The notes under the pieces: model-generated
The model's input: the letters and a program-made list of their open reading frames with translations, nothing else
What the model was told of the DNA's origin: nothing
Databases searched by the model: none
In this document: positions 10,019 through 19,387 of the stretch, in pieces
Numbering within the stretch: the stretch's first letter is position 1
Layout: each line of letters begins with the position of its first letter
Made by a program: the position numbers and the translations under genes
Assembly (NCBI GenBank): GCA_964058845.1
Contig: CAXKVR010000650.1
Span: 1-20,882 of the forward strand
Source: Carex sylvatica
Lineage: Eukaryota > Streptophyta > Magnoliopsida > Poales > Cyperaceae
Direction of reading: 5' to 3'
Length of the DNA stretch: 20,882 nt

Positions 10019-10942
10019 GTGAACTTTATATGGTTCAGTTTTACCTTGCGATAATAAAAAACTTGGATTCACAACTAATATTTTTGATTTATGCTTACAA
10101 TTTAATAAGAGGATCTTTAAGGCTTTTGGAATTCAGCCCGTCTAACAAAATCATCGCAACCTGAATTGATCCATTCCAGCCTGTCTTTTTTGTAATTAAT
10201 ATTCATCTTTTTTGTCGCATGCTGGCTCTAGAGAACTAATTATTGATGACATAAAAATACTATCGATCTCTTGTTTTGTAGCACTATAATTTTTGATATA
10301 CTATTTTCATATCAACTGCTCATTTCTTTCGAAATCGGATACTCTAAAGTAACTCAAATTTTGAGTTTGAGTCTACATTGTCCGATCAGAATCTATACAA
10401 ATAAAAGAGTTCGTAAATTATATGTTGAATTGATCTGGATTATAATCGAAAGTCCATATCTAACCTCAAATTTGGAGCTACTTCAGGGATCCTCTTAGTG
10501 TTATGTATATCTTACCGTTATGTATCGATTTTTTTTAAAAATAAAATCAATTTTAAATATTTTTATAAAACATGTATAATTGATTTTTTTTTTATAAAAA
10601 TAACTCCATCATCGGTGGAAGGAGAATTTAATTTTTGTTCTAAAAAATCTGCATTGGTTATTTATACTTATTCTTCTCTCTATCGATTTTCTAGAATTAG
10701 TGGAGCTGTTTTTTTATTAAAAGTCTCTCAATGATACTTGTTTTATTAAAAAAATTTAATTCTATTTAAAAACAAAAATCTTATGTATCTGTATCCGGAA
10801 AATTCAGTAGAAATAAAAAAATTATCATCGATATTCATTTGTTATTAAATTTAGTTCTTACTAAATAATAACATCATTTGGTGAGTAGAATTTTGTTTTG
10901 GTGTTTGTTGAGAAATAATAATTGTTAAAGCAAAACACCAAT
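10019..10942. other. AT-rich spacer upstream of defensin 3
   Basis: No gene is supported. Several short open frames here (10271-10498, 10498-10734) lack any recognisable domain and are unlikely to be coding. Confidence 0.55.
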
Positions 10943-11020
10943 ACGTGGCATTTAACATGTGCCACCAAATGACACTTGGAGGTGTCTCGTTGCCACGCGT
11001 TCTCTCTTGCGCTTATAAAA
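10943..11020 (+). promoter_or_regulatory. Defensin 3 promoter: ACGTGGCA element and TATA box
   Basis: TACGTGGCA (10942-10950) has the ACGTGGC core of an ABRE-like/G-box-type site. CCACGCG lies at about 10993. TATAAAA follows at 11014-11020, 135 bases before the ATG at 11155. The 10-mer shared by the other two defensin promoters is not kept here. Confidence 0.5.
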
Positions 11021-11154
11021 AGAGAAACTAAGTCCCTTCTACATGAATTAATATTTAATATAATATACATTTTAATATGTGGCCATTGTTATAATTCCAT
11101 TGATACCATTATTTTGTAATCTAATCCTGATCCTTGGTAGAAAATCAGTGCAAG

Positions 11155-11768
11155 ATGAACAGGGAAAACAAGCTCATCTTCTTCTTGGCGTTCTTAATTT
11201 TTGTTGCAAGTATGGAATTAATTAATATTTTTTTTACAGCAATCGCTGTATAGCGAGATAATTGTTGCTCCTATACTATGGCAAAAATCAAATATGTTTA
11301 CTCACTGTACTATATTATCGTTTTATTGAAAGTATTTTCGTTGACACCTACGAACTTTTTGTTCCCAAATAAAGGGTTAATTTTTTGTTTTCTTTCAAAT
11401 TATGACTTTGTATTCTATTAATAATTTATGCCACTTCACTTGCAAAATTTAATTATTTCTGAACAAAAAGCCAAAAAAATAATACTCTTGTACACAGTAT
11501 GCTCATGACTAATGTTGATGTGGTTCTTCTTCCTTGCATTAGCTTAGATTTTGCAAAATAATGTGTTAATCTCTGTGATAATGCAGATGTTGGAATGAAG
11601 GCGGATGCGAGGTTGTGCGAGTCACAAAGCCACAAGTTCAAAGGGACATGCTTGCATGACGAAAACTGCGCAGTGGTATGCTACACTGAAGGCTTCACAG
11701 GCGGCCGCTGCAGAGGATTTTGGCGCAAGTGTTATTGCACCAGGCAATGCGCTTACCCTACTGTGTAG
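11155..11768 (+). CDS. Plant defensin 3 (class I type, short C-terminal tail)
   Basis: The third defensin of the cluster and the most diverged. Exon 1 is 11155-11209; the intron 11210-11586 ends GCAG; exon 2 is 11587-11768 with stop TAG. The 78-residue product has a signal peptide (core [12 protein letters not shown]), cut after ADA at about residue 26. The mature domain has eight cysteines at positions 3, 14, 20, 24, 34, 41, 43 and 47, and Phe10, Gly12 and Glu27 are kept. Five residues (AYPTV) follow the last cysteine, whereas the two neighbours end on it. The gamma-core is [10 protein letters not shown]. This resembles the RGFRRR-type loop known from MtDef4-like defensins, which binds phosphatidic acid; the likeness is suggestive only. 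The mature part shares 23 of 47 residues with defensin 2 and 20 of 47 with defensin 1. The five-residue tail is too short for a class II propeptide. Confidence 0.92.
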
Positions 11769-11818
11769 AGATGAGAATCCTTTTGGGGCATCTCTAGAGT
11801 ATTATGTAGTAGTAGTAG

Positions 11819-11954
11819 CCGAGATTTTTATTTTTATTTATTTTTAAAAATATTTTAATAAAAATTTATGATTTGAGTATTTTTAAAATTCTGATCAGAT
11901 TCTGGTTATTTTTATTAAAATATTTTTAAAAATGGATAAAAATAAAAATCTCGG
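11819..11954. mobile_element. 136-bp foldback MITE in the probable 3' UTR of defensin 3
   Basis: The left arm (11819-11867, beginning CCGAGATTTTTATTTTTAT) is nearly identical to the reverse complement of the right arm (11906-11954), differing mainly at one TT/CC pair. It is flanked on each side by TAGTAGTAG (11810-11818 and 11955-11963). That could be a 9-bp target duplication of the Mutator type, but TAG repeats make the exact length uncertain. It lies 51 bases after the stop codon and before the AATAAA at 12029. Confidence 0.75.
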
Positions 11955-12028
11955 TAGTAGTAGGTGCCTTCGAATAAAAAAAGAAAGAAAGAACAACTAG
12001 TAGGTGCCTTGGTGAAATTTCTGTGTCA

Positions 12029-12034
12029 AATAAA
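12029..12034 (+). promoter_or_regulatory. Candidate polyadenylation signal of defensin 3
   Basis: AATAAA is the first canonical signal found downstream of the stop outside the MITE. Use of this site would put the MITE inside the transcript. Confidence 0.4.
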
Positions 12035-12565
12035 GTCCTTTCGGAACTAATTTGTGGGACCTTTCATGGATTTTGCTTGAAAGCATATCAAACCCCATTC
12101 AGGGTTTTGCCGTTTTGGTCAAAATAAATAAATTTTGAATATTCAGTTTTATTATGTGTAAGATATTTTTTTTTTCCTTTTTAAGAAAGAAACAACTAAA
12201 TTGCTGTGGAGGCTCGGAAAAATAAAGAGAAAAAATTAAACAAAGTCATAAGACGGTCAAAAGACACTGATTGCTAAGAGGGAGGACGTAGGTGGGAATT
12301 GTAATAGTATGAAATTTTTTGTTTTAAAGCGAAAAATAATTTTATAATAATTTTGAATAATAATATGTTTTTTTTTAACTCTTTCTAAAGTACATAATAA
12401 AACGTATTAAGAAGTTTATTTTTAAATTATTTGAATCAAGAAGTGACAACTGTCACTTTTGGATCAATGCGGATCTGCCCTTGTGAAGTAATAATAAGAA
12501 GGAATAAAACGTAAAAAAGAAGTTATCGTATAATATCTCTCTTTTGTCTGCTCCTTTTTTTTTTT
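12035..12565. other. Spacer after defensin 3
   Basis: AT-rich, with no gene or RNA that I can support. Confidence 0.55.
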
Positions 12566-12654
12566 TATCTAATTAAAACATATTTAATTTGAATTTTGAT
12601 ATTCTTTTTTGTTTGTATCTAATTAAGACATATTTAATTTGAATTTTGATATTC
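12566..12654. repeat. Two-copy tandem repeat, period 50
   Basis: A 39-bp phrase beginning TATCTAATTAA occurs at 12566-12604 and again at 12616-12654 with one mismatch. Confidence 0.85.
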
Positions 12655-12689
12655 GTTTAATATCCGATCAGTATCTATATTTTTTAAGG

Positions 12690-13212
12690 AAAGATCAAGT
12701 TACAATAAATTATTATAACTATTTTTTATATTTTTAAAAGAAAGATCAAGTTACAATAAATTATTATAACTATTTTTTATATTTTTATATAACTATTTTT
12801 TATATTTTTAAAAGAAAGATCAAGTTACAATAAATTATTATAACTATTTTTTATATTTTTAAAGTTCAAATCGTTGATCCTAACAAATTACTATAATTAT
12901 TTTTTATATTTTTAAAATTCAAATCATTGATTCAAATTATTAGATGTGATCTCTATAATAAAATGTACTTAGAGATTAAATTTTACATTTTTTTTTTTTT
13001 TTTATTATTTATTAAGATGGGTAAAAAATTAGTCAAATTAATACCATTAAATTTTGTATCCATCTTAATAAATAATAAAAATAATTCAAAAAATATAAAA
13101 TTTAGTCTTCAAGCACATTTTATTGTAGAGATTACATCTAACGATTTGAATCAATGATTTAAACTTTAAAAATGTAAAAAATAATTGTGATAACTTATTA
13201 TAACTTAATCCC
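12690..13212. mobile_element. Foldback element with a tandemly amplified end
   Basis: The sequences 12880-13020 and 13058-13205 are inverted copies; the clearest blocks are TTTATTATTTATTAAGATGG on the left (about 13001-13020) and its complement at about 13060-13079. On the left side the terminal unit (AAAGATCAAGTTACAATAAA...) is repeated with starts at about 12690, 12741 and 12814. The right end carries only one copy. It has no coding capacity. Confidence 0.7.
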
Positions 13213-14091
13213 TCCCCATCCTTTCAATACAATACGGGAATAAATACAATTTAACTTTTAATTAATTCCGATTCGTTTCGACTTCTAACAAGCAAGCAGA
13301 CTCCAATAATTGATTCTGCGCGGACTCCAATAATGTGATTATGTGCATTGATTTGATGCAATACATATACAGATTCTTTTCGTACATATTAATAAATTAT
13401 ATCATAAGTAGCATTTATACCAGCAAGTTGCCGCAACAAACCCAATTATTAAGCGGTTTGTTTAAACTCGTTTTGGAGCCTAAAGCAATTTAAGATGGAA
13501 CGTCTCCATCAGTGTGAGTGGGAATATGCACTTTTGCCACCAGACAGGTACCGGTGCTATCGGATCCAAATAGTATTAACGCCTGTTACTGTGACCAGAG
13601 AAGCCGATACTGAAAACTGAAGTGATATGGTGTGTTGTCGGGTTTTTGATCTGCCCCAAGAACCGTAATCTTCTAGTTTGGTTCCAGTGTGACCATTCCT
13701 GTGATTTTTTACTGTTAGTCTGTTACTGTTGATACAATCATACAAGGACACTATTTTGATCGTGTTTTGTAAACTGATTACATTACATCTATGCTAATTG
13801 GGTGACTAAAATGTGTAGCTAGAACATTGCTTATAATTTATGATAATAAAATAATTTATACCATTACTAATTTAACATAGATTCTCGATAAATGTCACAC
13901 CAACTGAACAAGAAATAAGAAAGTTATTTTATATTTATATGGTGTGTGATATTTCATATGATATGAAATAAAATACATGTGATAAAATATTCAAATAAAA
14001 TATTACATGTTATAACAGCTTAGTCTAAATTATATTAAATATGTGAAGAATATTATTTGGTGAAATATAATATATATTACATAGCATAATA
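13213..14091. other. Spacer with a slightly more G+C-rich island
   Basis: The part 13490-13770 is richer in G+C than its surroundings and contains repeated GTTACTGT phrases. It has only short frames without recognisable domains on either strand. It could be a remnant of a transposon or transcript 3' end, but I cannot identify it. Confidence 0.45.
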
Positions 14092-14529
14092 TGGATCTTT
14101 CTTTGGCTTATGTTGGACAATAAAATTCTTACTCAGGAGATTATGTTTCACAGGGGGTCCATCGTCCCGACAGGTTGTCACTTTTGCGAGGATGTTACAA
14201 TGAAATCTAAGAACTATATCATGTGGAACTGCATCTATGAGAGGAGATTTTGGACAGGTAATAGGGCCCAGTACAACGTCAATATAGATGGCACAGATGA
14301 CATCTTGATAGCTTAGACTCAGATTAACTTGGCTAATTGTCAGTCATTGAGGATACTGTGGAATGTGGTTTGGGCGGCTGGGGCATGGGCACTATGACGA
14401 GAGAGAAACAAAAGGCTGTTTTCTAATAAACAGAGGACAGTTCATCGTCTGCTTGAAGATACGACACTAGAAATAAAAAAAATGGAGATCATGTGTATAG
14501 AAGGGGATGGGGAGAATAAGACAAGGTAG
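14092..14529 (+). pseudogene. LINE reverse-transcriptase C-terminal remnant (zf-RVT region)
   Basis: A single reading frame from 14092 to the TAG at 14527 resembles the end of plant LINE (L1/RTE-type) ORF2 proteins. It opens with FLWLMLDNKILTQEIMFHRG, then PTGCHFCED, a tail WNCIYERRFW typical of the zf-RVT cysteine/histidine motif, and later LWNVVWAAGAWAL followed by RERNKRLFSN. Two in-frame stops (TAG 14314, TGA 14395) interrupt it. The second falls where the family usually has Trp (TGG to TGA). No reverse-transcriptase core or endonuclease precedes it; the sequence upstream of 14090 is AT-rich. LINE copies are commonly truncated at the 5' end, which fits. It is a dead relic. Confidence 0.75.
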
Positions 14530-14670
14530 CCTCCGTAATTACTGTGGGAGAGTAAGCCTTGACTCCAGGAGAGCTTGTAATCAATTCATTTAGAAAAATA
14601 CGTTTGTAATTAAATCTTTTTTAATCAATATATCCATTGGCGTCATTTGTAGTCAACCGTCAAAAAAATG

Positions 14671-14953
14671 ACACTATTTTGATTGGCACAACGAGTTTGC
14701 TCCGAAATTTTTATTAATACCCAAAAATTATATTAAATTACTGAATCTATCAACTTTTGAGCAGAATCTCAAATAATGTCCTATCCGGTTAATAAATAAC
14801 CGGACAAAATTAATCAGTCCAGTTATTTATTAACCGGACAGGGCATTATTCGAGATTTTGTTCAAAATTAAATAGATTCAGTAATTTGAACGAATTTTTA
14901 GACACTAATAAAAATTTCGGGAGTTTGCCTTCGCACCATAATTTTTTTAGTGT
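14671..14953. mobile_element. Palindromic MITE beginning ACACTA / ending TAGTGT
   Basis: The element folds on itself almost throughout. The left arm (14671 to about 14806) pairs with the right arm (about 14818 to 14953). The strongest block is CCGGTTAATAAATAAC (14785-14800) against its complement at 14822-14837, with CCGAAATTTTTATTA on both ends. The CACTA-like ends recall CACTA elements, but the 3-bp flanks (TGA and TAC) do not match as a target duplication, so family assignment is open. Confidence 0.75.
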
Positions 14954-17354
14954 ACCAGTCAATCCACCGTATAAATTATATGTTTGTTTGTTTGTTAATA
15001 TTTTAATAATGAACTGTATACTTGTAATTGTTGATAGCTTTTTTTGGTTAAAAATGGTAGTATATAATGACTTCTGGACTAGTAAGTAGTATTTTTTACG
15101 GTCGTAGTATGATTCTTTTTTTCTTTTTTTTTGAGAAAAGGTTGGAGTGCCACCAAACTATTTAACTCACAAAGAAAATTTTTTATCCGAATTTTTTATC
15201 TGCAAATTACGAAAAATTGAAAGTTATAAATTAATAATGAATTAGCTTTTGTATTTATCAAGAGAAATTTAAAAAGGCGAGTTCTTTTTTGCTCTTTGTT
15301 CTATTTTTCTAATAGAATTTTTATAAATAATTATCATTGTTCTTTTTTAATTTCATGTATAATTATGTATCTGTTAATTACAATTATAACTACTTTTTTT
15401 ATTGAAATATAAATATAGAGGTCTAGCCTTAAATTAGTACACTAGAAAAAAGAAAAGGAAAAATACGAAATTATAATCAACTTTTTTTTTTTTTCTAATT
15501 GTGTTATTTCAAATTAACTCTCAGTCTCATTTGCAATTTTTAACGCCAACAGTCTTTGCGGTTTGTTCTCTCTAGAAAATATATTTCTATATTTTTATCG
15601 TCATAACATAAAATATACTGTTGTTTGAATTTGTCTAACACTCTTAATTTCTTCCCTGATTTTAGGATTAAGTACCTATGTGCTCTCACATAGCTACTTT
15701 TGTTTTTGTCATTTCTCATCTACTTTACTATTCCAATTATTTTATCGGTGTTGTCATAAAAGATATTTATTTCTAGGCTTACCGTATTAGCATAAAAAAT
15801 AATAATAAAATATTGCTTCATTGCTTAGGTTATAATCCAAGCCAACAGCCGCAAGATCAAACAGACTTGCAGAAAAATATAACAGATCAATCGGTTGTTG
15901 AATTTAATTGATTTTATATTCAAAAGACCAAAATAATAATTAATTAACAACATGTACAAGGTGCACTTCATCGCAGTTTCCTTGACCCGTTAACCCCTAA
16001 AATCCGCACCGACTCCCAATAGGCTCCTCTAATTTGGATCTTCAGATCGGATCCAGACAATATCTTAGTTAAGACTGTGGTTCATTAATATAAAGAAATG
16101 GGAGGGAAGTAAAGTACTTAAATGGAAAGAGAGTTGTTGAAATGCCCTCTTTTTTTTCTTTTTTTTTTTTCCTATTCCAGTGTTTTAGATAAATAATATA
16201 AATATTTGGGATCCTCAATGTTTGACAATACTATAGAGAACTTATTTTTTTTTTCTATTGTACGAACGTGACATGAATTCATAGCGTACGTGTACTTGGA
16301 AAATTTTCCTATTCCAGTGTTTTAAATCATGCATTTACTGTTTTCTGCAATTAAGCACTTGGAAATTTTTTTTCTCTAATATCTTTCAATTTACAGTTGT
16401 CTGAATGCACTAATTTGGTATGAACCGTCAATATAGAGTAAAAAAACTAGACATAAAGTTATTAAATATTTTTAAAGTCGATAACATATAAAAAAAAATT
16501 GGCTGAGCGAGAAGTGTAATTTTTTTTTAATTATTTGGTATGGAGGTAATAATCTCATTATTTTCTATTTTCTTCTCTTCGCTTTAATTTTTTAAGTTCC
16601 AAATCATCAGGAGTATGACCAATGCCATTGGACAATTATTCCGTTAGTACACTAATTATGAACTACTGATTAGTTTGATTGAAGTACTAATTAACTTTAT
16701 CGAAAGTCGAAACCAATGTTTAAATCTTAAAGATATCATAATTAATTATGATTCCCATCATTGCCTTCATAGAAAAATAAAATCCCTGAATACTGCGGCA
16801 TGACATGCATGCTTCCAAATATTATGTAATGATAAACATAATCTTGCATTCCTATGCGGCTATGACTAAACTTCTGGAAAGTTACCGAGTTATTATTTTG
16901 GAGATACATCCATCCGTATTATACTTGAAATTATTATTTTAAATATTACTAAATTATTTTAGATTCATGAACTTCTCAACATCGCTCCTTAGAATGGGAC
17001 CGCGTACCGCAGTTACCTAATTCATGAATTCAGAAGTGAAATCAGACTAAATTACTAAGATTGATTATATAAATTTTTCATAATAAAAATTAATTTTATA
17101 ACATCTATAACATTTTACTCTAAAATATAAAAAAAAAATGTATAAGTATAGAAATATAAAAGTAAATAAATAAATGAGAATCAATTGATCTCATTCTTTT
17201 AACTTTCCTCTGCGTCCTGTGTGAATTATACCAACACAAAAATTAATGTTGGAATGAGTCTCTGTACAAGTGTATGTATACCTGATCAATTTTATATCCC
17301 TACAGAAAGTTCTCCTCTCTCTCTCTATATAGAGATAGGTTATCATACTTTGAG
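14954..17354. other. AT-rich intergenic stretch without a recognised gene
   Basis: About 2.4 kb of low-complexity AT-rich sequence with homopolymer T runs. A phrase CCTATTCCAGTGTTTTA occurs twice (about 16171 and 16308). Part of it (about 17065-17195) resembles the dispersed repeat at about 7245-7350. No open frame here shows a known domain. Confidence 0.5.
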
Positions 17355-17656
17355 AAGTAAAGTGAGTGTTTTACTTTTCATTTATATTTTTATTTTTAAA
17401 GTTCAAACAGTTTATCTGAATTTTATATTTTTTTTTAAAATTGCTATCTTTTTAGAATTTTTTAAAATTAGTATTTTTCTTATTTAATGAAAAGATGTGA
17501 TTTTCAAAAAAATTTAAAAAATAACAATTTTTTAAAAAATATAAAATTTGATATCTAAGTAAATTTCAATATAAAAATTATATTGTGAAGTTTGAATTAA
17601 CTATTTAAATTTTAAAAATAAAAATATAAGCTGAAAGTAAAACAAACTGCTTACTT
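17355..17656. mobile_element. Foldback MITE-like element
   Basis: The left arm starting AAGTAAAGTGAGTGTTTTAC (about 17355) pairs with the right arm ending GTAAAACAAACTGCTTACTT (about 17636-17655). The AT-rich interior (TTATATTTTTATTTTTAAA) also pairs with its complement at about 17605-17632. It is non-coding. Boundaries are approximate. Confidence 0.6.
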
Positions 17657-18020
17657 TTTAAAACATCGTAACATTATCCACACTCTCTCCCTCTGTATTA
17701 TGAACAATCCAACCCGTTTTCCATTATTTTCCCTTTCGACAGTGCTTGCTTTTCCCTTGCTTCCCGGACGGGGCACCTCAATTTCTGGCACACCATGTTG
17801 TCATCACATGCATTTCCTGATAACATTTTTTATATATCTTATAATTTGGCGGGTCTTTTTACACACAGACACAGTATTCCACTATACCCAAGAGTTCAGA
17901 CTTCAGACTTCAGATCCTCCGCCTAGCAAAATTATCCTGTCTTGTGGACCCATAGCACCAAAGCAGTAACTTGCTATAATTACTCTCATCAGATAACAAT
18001 TGCAAGCAAATCCGCCTCGT
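17657..18020. other. Spacer before the nested element
   Basis: It contains a few pyrimidine-rich phrases but no supported gene. Confidence 0.45.
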
Positions 18021-18898
18021 ATAAATTCGCATCCTCTGAGATATCTCATATTTTGCTTGACTTTTTAGAAAATCTCAACCGTTGTAATACGTTATGTGCG
18101 AATCTCAAAGCTCAAATAATAGTGGCCCGCACGTCACCCACGAATAGGCACCGGACACGTCGGTCACGCAGAAAATGAGATATCAGAGGATACGCACTCC
18201 TCAGTATACCTAGTGGATTGCTTATACCCGACCCGGGCGGACTCGTACCCGACCCGCCTGTGCCCGGTACCCGGGGTACCCGTGCCCGAGCCCGGGTATG
18301 GGTCGGGTAAACGGGTACACGGGTACGGGTATATAACGGGTAGGGTACGGTTATTTGGTTCAAAACCCGAGCAAACCCGGTCCGATTTACGCCCGACCCG
18401 ACCCGTACCCGTTAAAAAATTCAAAAAAATTCAAAAAATTCAATTTTTTTTGAAATTTCGAATTTGCCGCCGAAAAAAAAACATAAAAAAAAAAAAAAAA
18501 CCGGACCAGACTGGGTACTCTACCCGGACCGCCCTACCCGTGCCGGGTACCACGGGCACGGGTATAAGTCGGGTAGGGTACGAGTTTTGAAAAAAATACC
18601 CGTGATACCCGCCCCGAGATACCCGTATACCCGTGATACCCGTACCCGACCCATACCCGTACCCGACCCCGGATATACCCGGTCCGCCCCGACCCGCCCC
18701 GTTAGCAGACCCCTAAGTATACCGACATGAGTGCGTATATCTCAACTTTTGCGTGACCGACGTGTCCGGTGCCTATTCGGGGGTGATGTAGGGTCAGTAT
18801 TATGTGTGCTTTGAGATTCGTGCAGAACGTATTTAAACGGTTGGGATTTTCCATAAGTCACGCAAAGTTTGAGATATCTCGGAGGATACGAATTCTAC
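18021..18898. mobile_element. Inverted MITE dimer (outer foldback) split by a hAT insertion
   Basis: The stretch 18021-18210 and the stretch 18716-18898 are inverted copies of about 180-190 bp. They match in blocks such as GAATAGGCACCGGACACGTC (18142-18161) against its complement at 18759-18778, and CGAATCTCAAAGC against its complement at about 18819. Each arm also begins and ends with variants of the same inverted motif (ATCCTCTGAGATATCTCA at the outside, TGAGATATCAGAGGAT inside the left arm), so the structure looks like two copies of one MITE head to head. Target flanks were not resolved. Confidence 0.78.
18211..18715. mobile_element. Non-autonomous hAT transposon (505 bp) inserted in the centre of the MITE dimer
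   Basis: The element starts TAGTGGATTGC and ends GCAGACCCCTA; the ends are imperfect inverted repeats (TAGTGGATTGC / TAGGGGTCTGC). A perfect 8-bp duplication AGTATACC flanks it (18203-18210 and 18716-18723), as expected for hAT elements. Both halves are packed with CGGGT/ACCCG motifs in both orientations, in contrast to the AT-rich surroundings. The centre holds A-rich runs. The open frames seen across it come from these repeats and are not genes. Confidence 0.85.
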
Positions 18899-19387
18899 CG
18901 ACATCGCACACCTGTCTTACACCAAATCTCCTATAATTTATATTTCTGTAATAAATTATGAAGCTAGTCATTATATCCGTTTGTTAGTGACTTGCTACAT
19001 ACATATTCTCGTAGATACCGAAGCAGGGGAATTCAATCATCAAAATCTCCGTTTGCCAGTGAATCTGGTGGCATGTCATGCACTGACATCCTGAACCAGG
19101 TCTACTAATTTTACACGTGGTCCAATAAACTTCCAGTTTCTGGGTCTGGGCCCCGCACCTAACACTGAAATTTGTCCCTACAATCAGTTATTCGGTCCAT
19201 ATAATTATTTAGCTAGTTATTATTCTTTGCGGATGCACTTCAAGCAACTTCCATTGTTCTGTATCTCGATCTTGTTCTTCTCTATCGAATTTATCCCGAC
19301 TCAGTATATCTACTAGTAAACAATACAGTTTGTGTGTCTGGGTGTGTATTTATTAGCAAAGTGGGAGAGAAAGAGAGAGTCAGATAG
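18899..19387 (+). promoter_or_regulatory. Upstream region of the pyrophosphorylase gene with G-box and CCAAT motif
   Basis: TACACGTGGTCCAATAA at about 19113-19128 contains a G-box (CACGTG 19114-19119) next to CCAAT (19122-19126). TATAATTA at about 19200 is a possible TATA element, and GAGAGAAAGAGAGAG precedes the start codon. The nested transposon ends about 490 bases before the ATG. Confidence 0.4.

Noticed and set aside
12690..12860. Regular repeats that might suggest a CRISPR array
   Set aside because: The units are adjacent without unique spacers, and the window is from a plant nuclear genome.
13557..13751. Minus-strand frame of 64 residues and a 43-residue plus-strand frame near 13495
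   Set aside because: No family recognised; the slightly richer G+C content alone does not support a gene.
17700..17969. Open frame of 89 residues
   Set aside because: No recognisable motif, no splice or promoter context, and biased composition; most likely chance.
18112..18730. Several overlapping open frames on both strands in the CGGGT-rich block
   Set aside because: The frames arise from the pentamer repeats of the hAT element. The products are Pro/Arg/Gly-rich with no domain.
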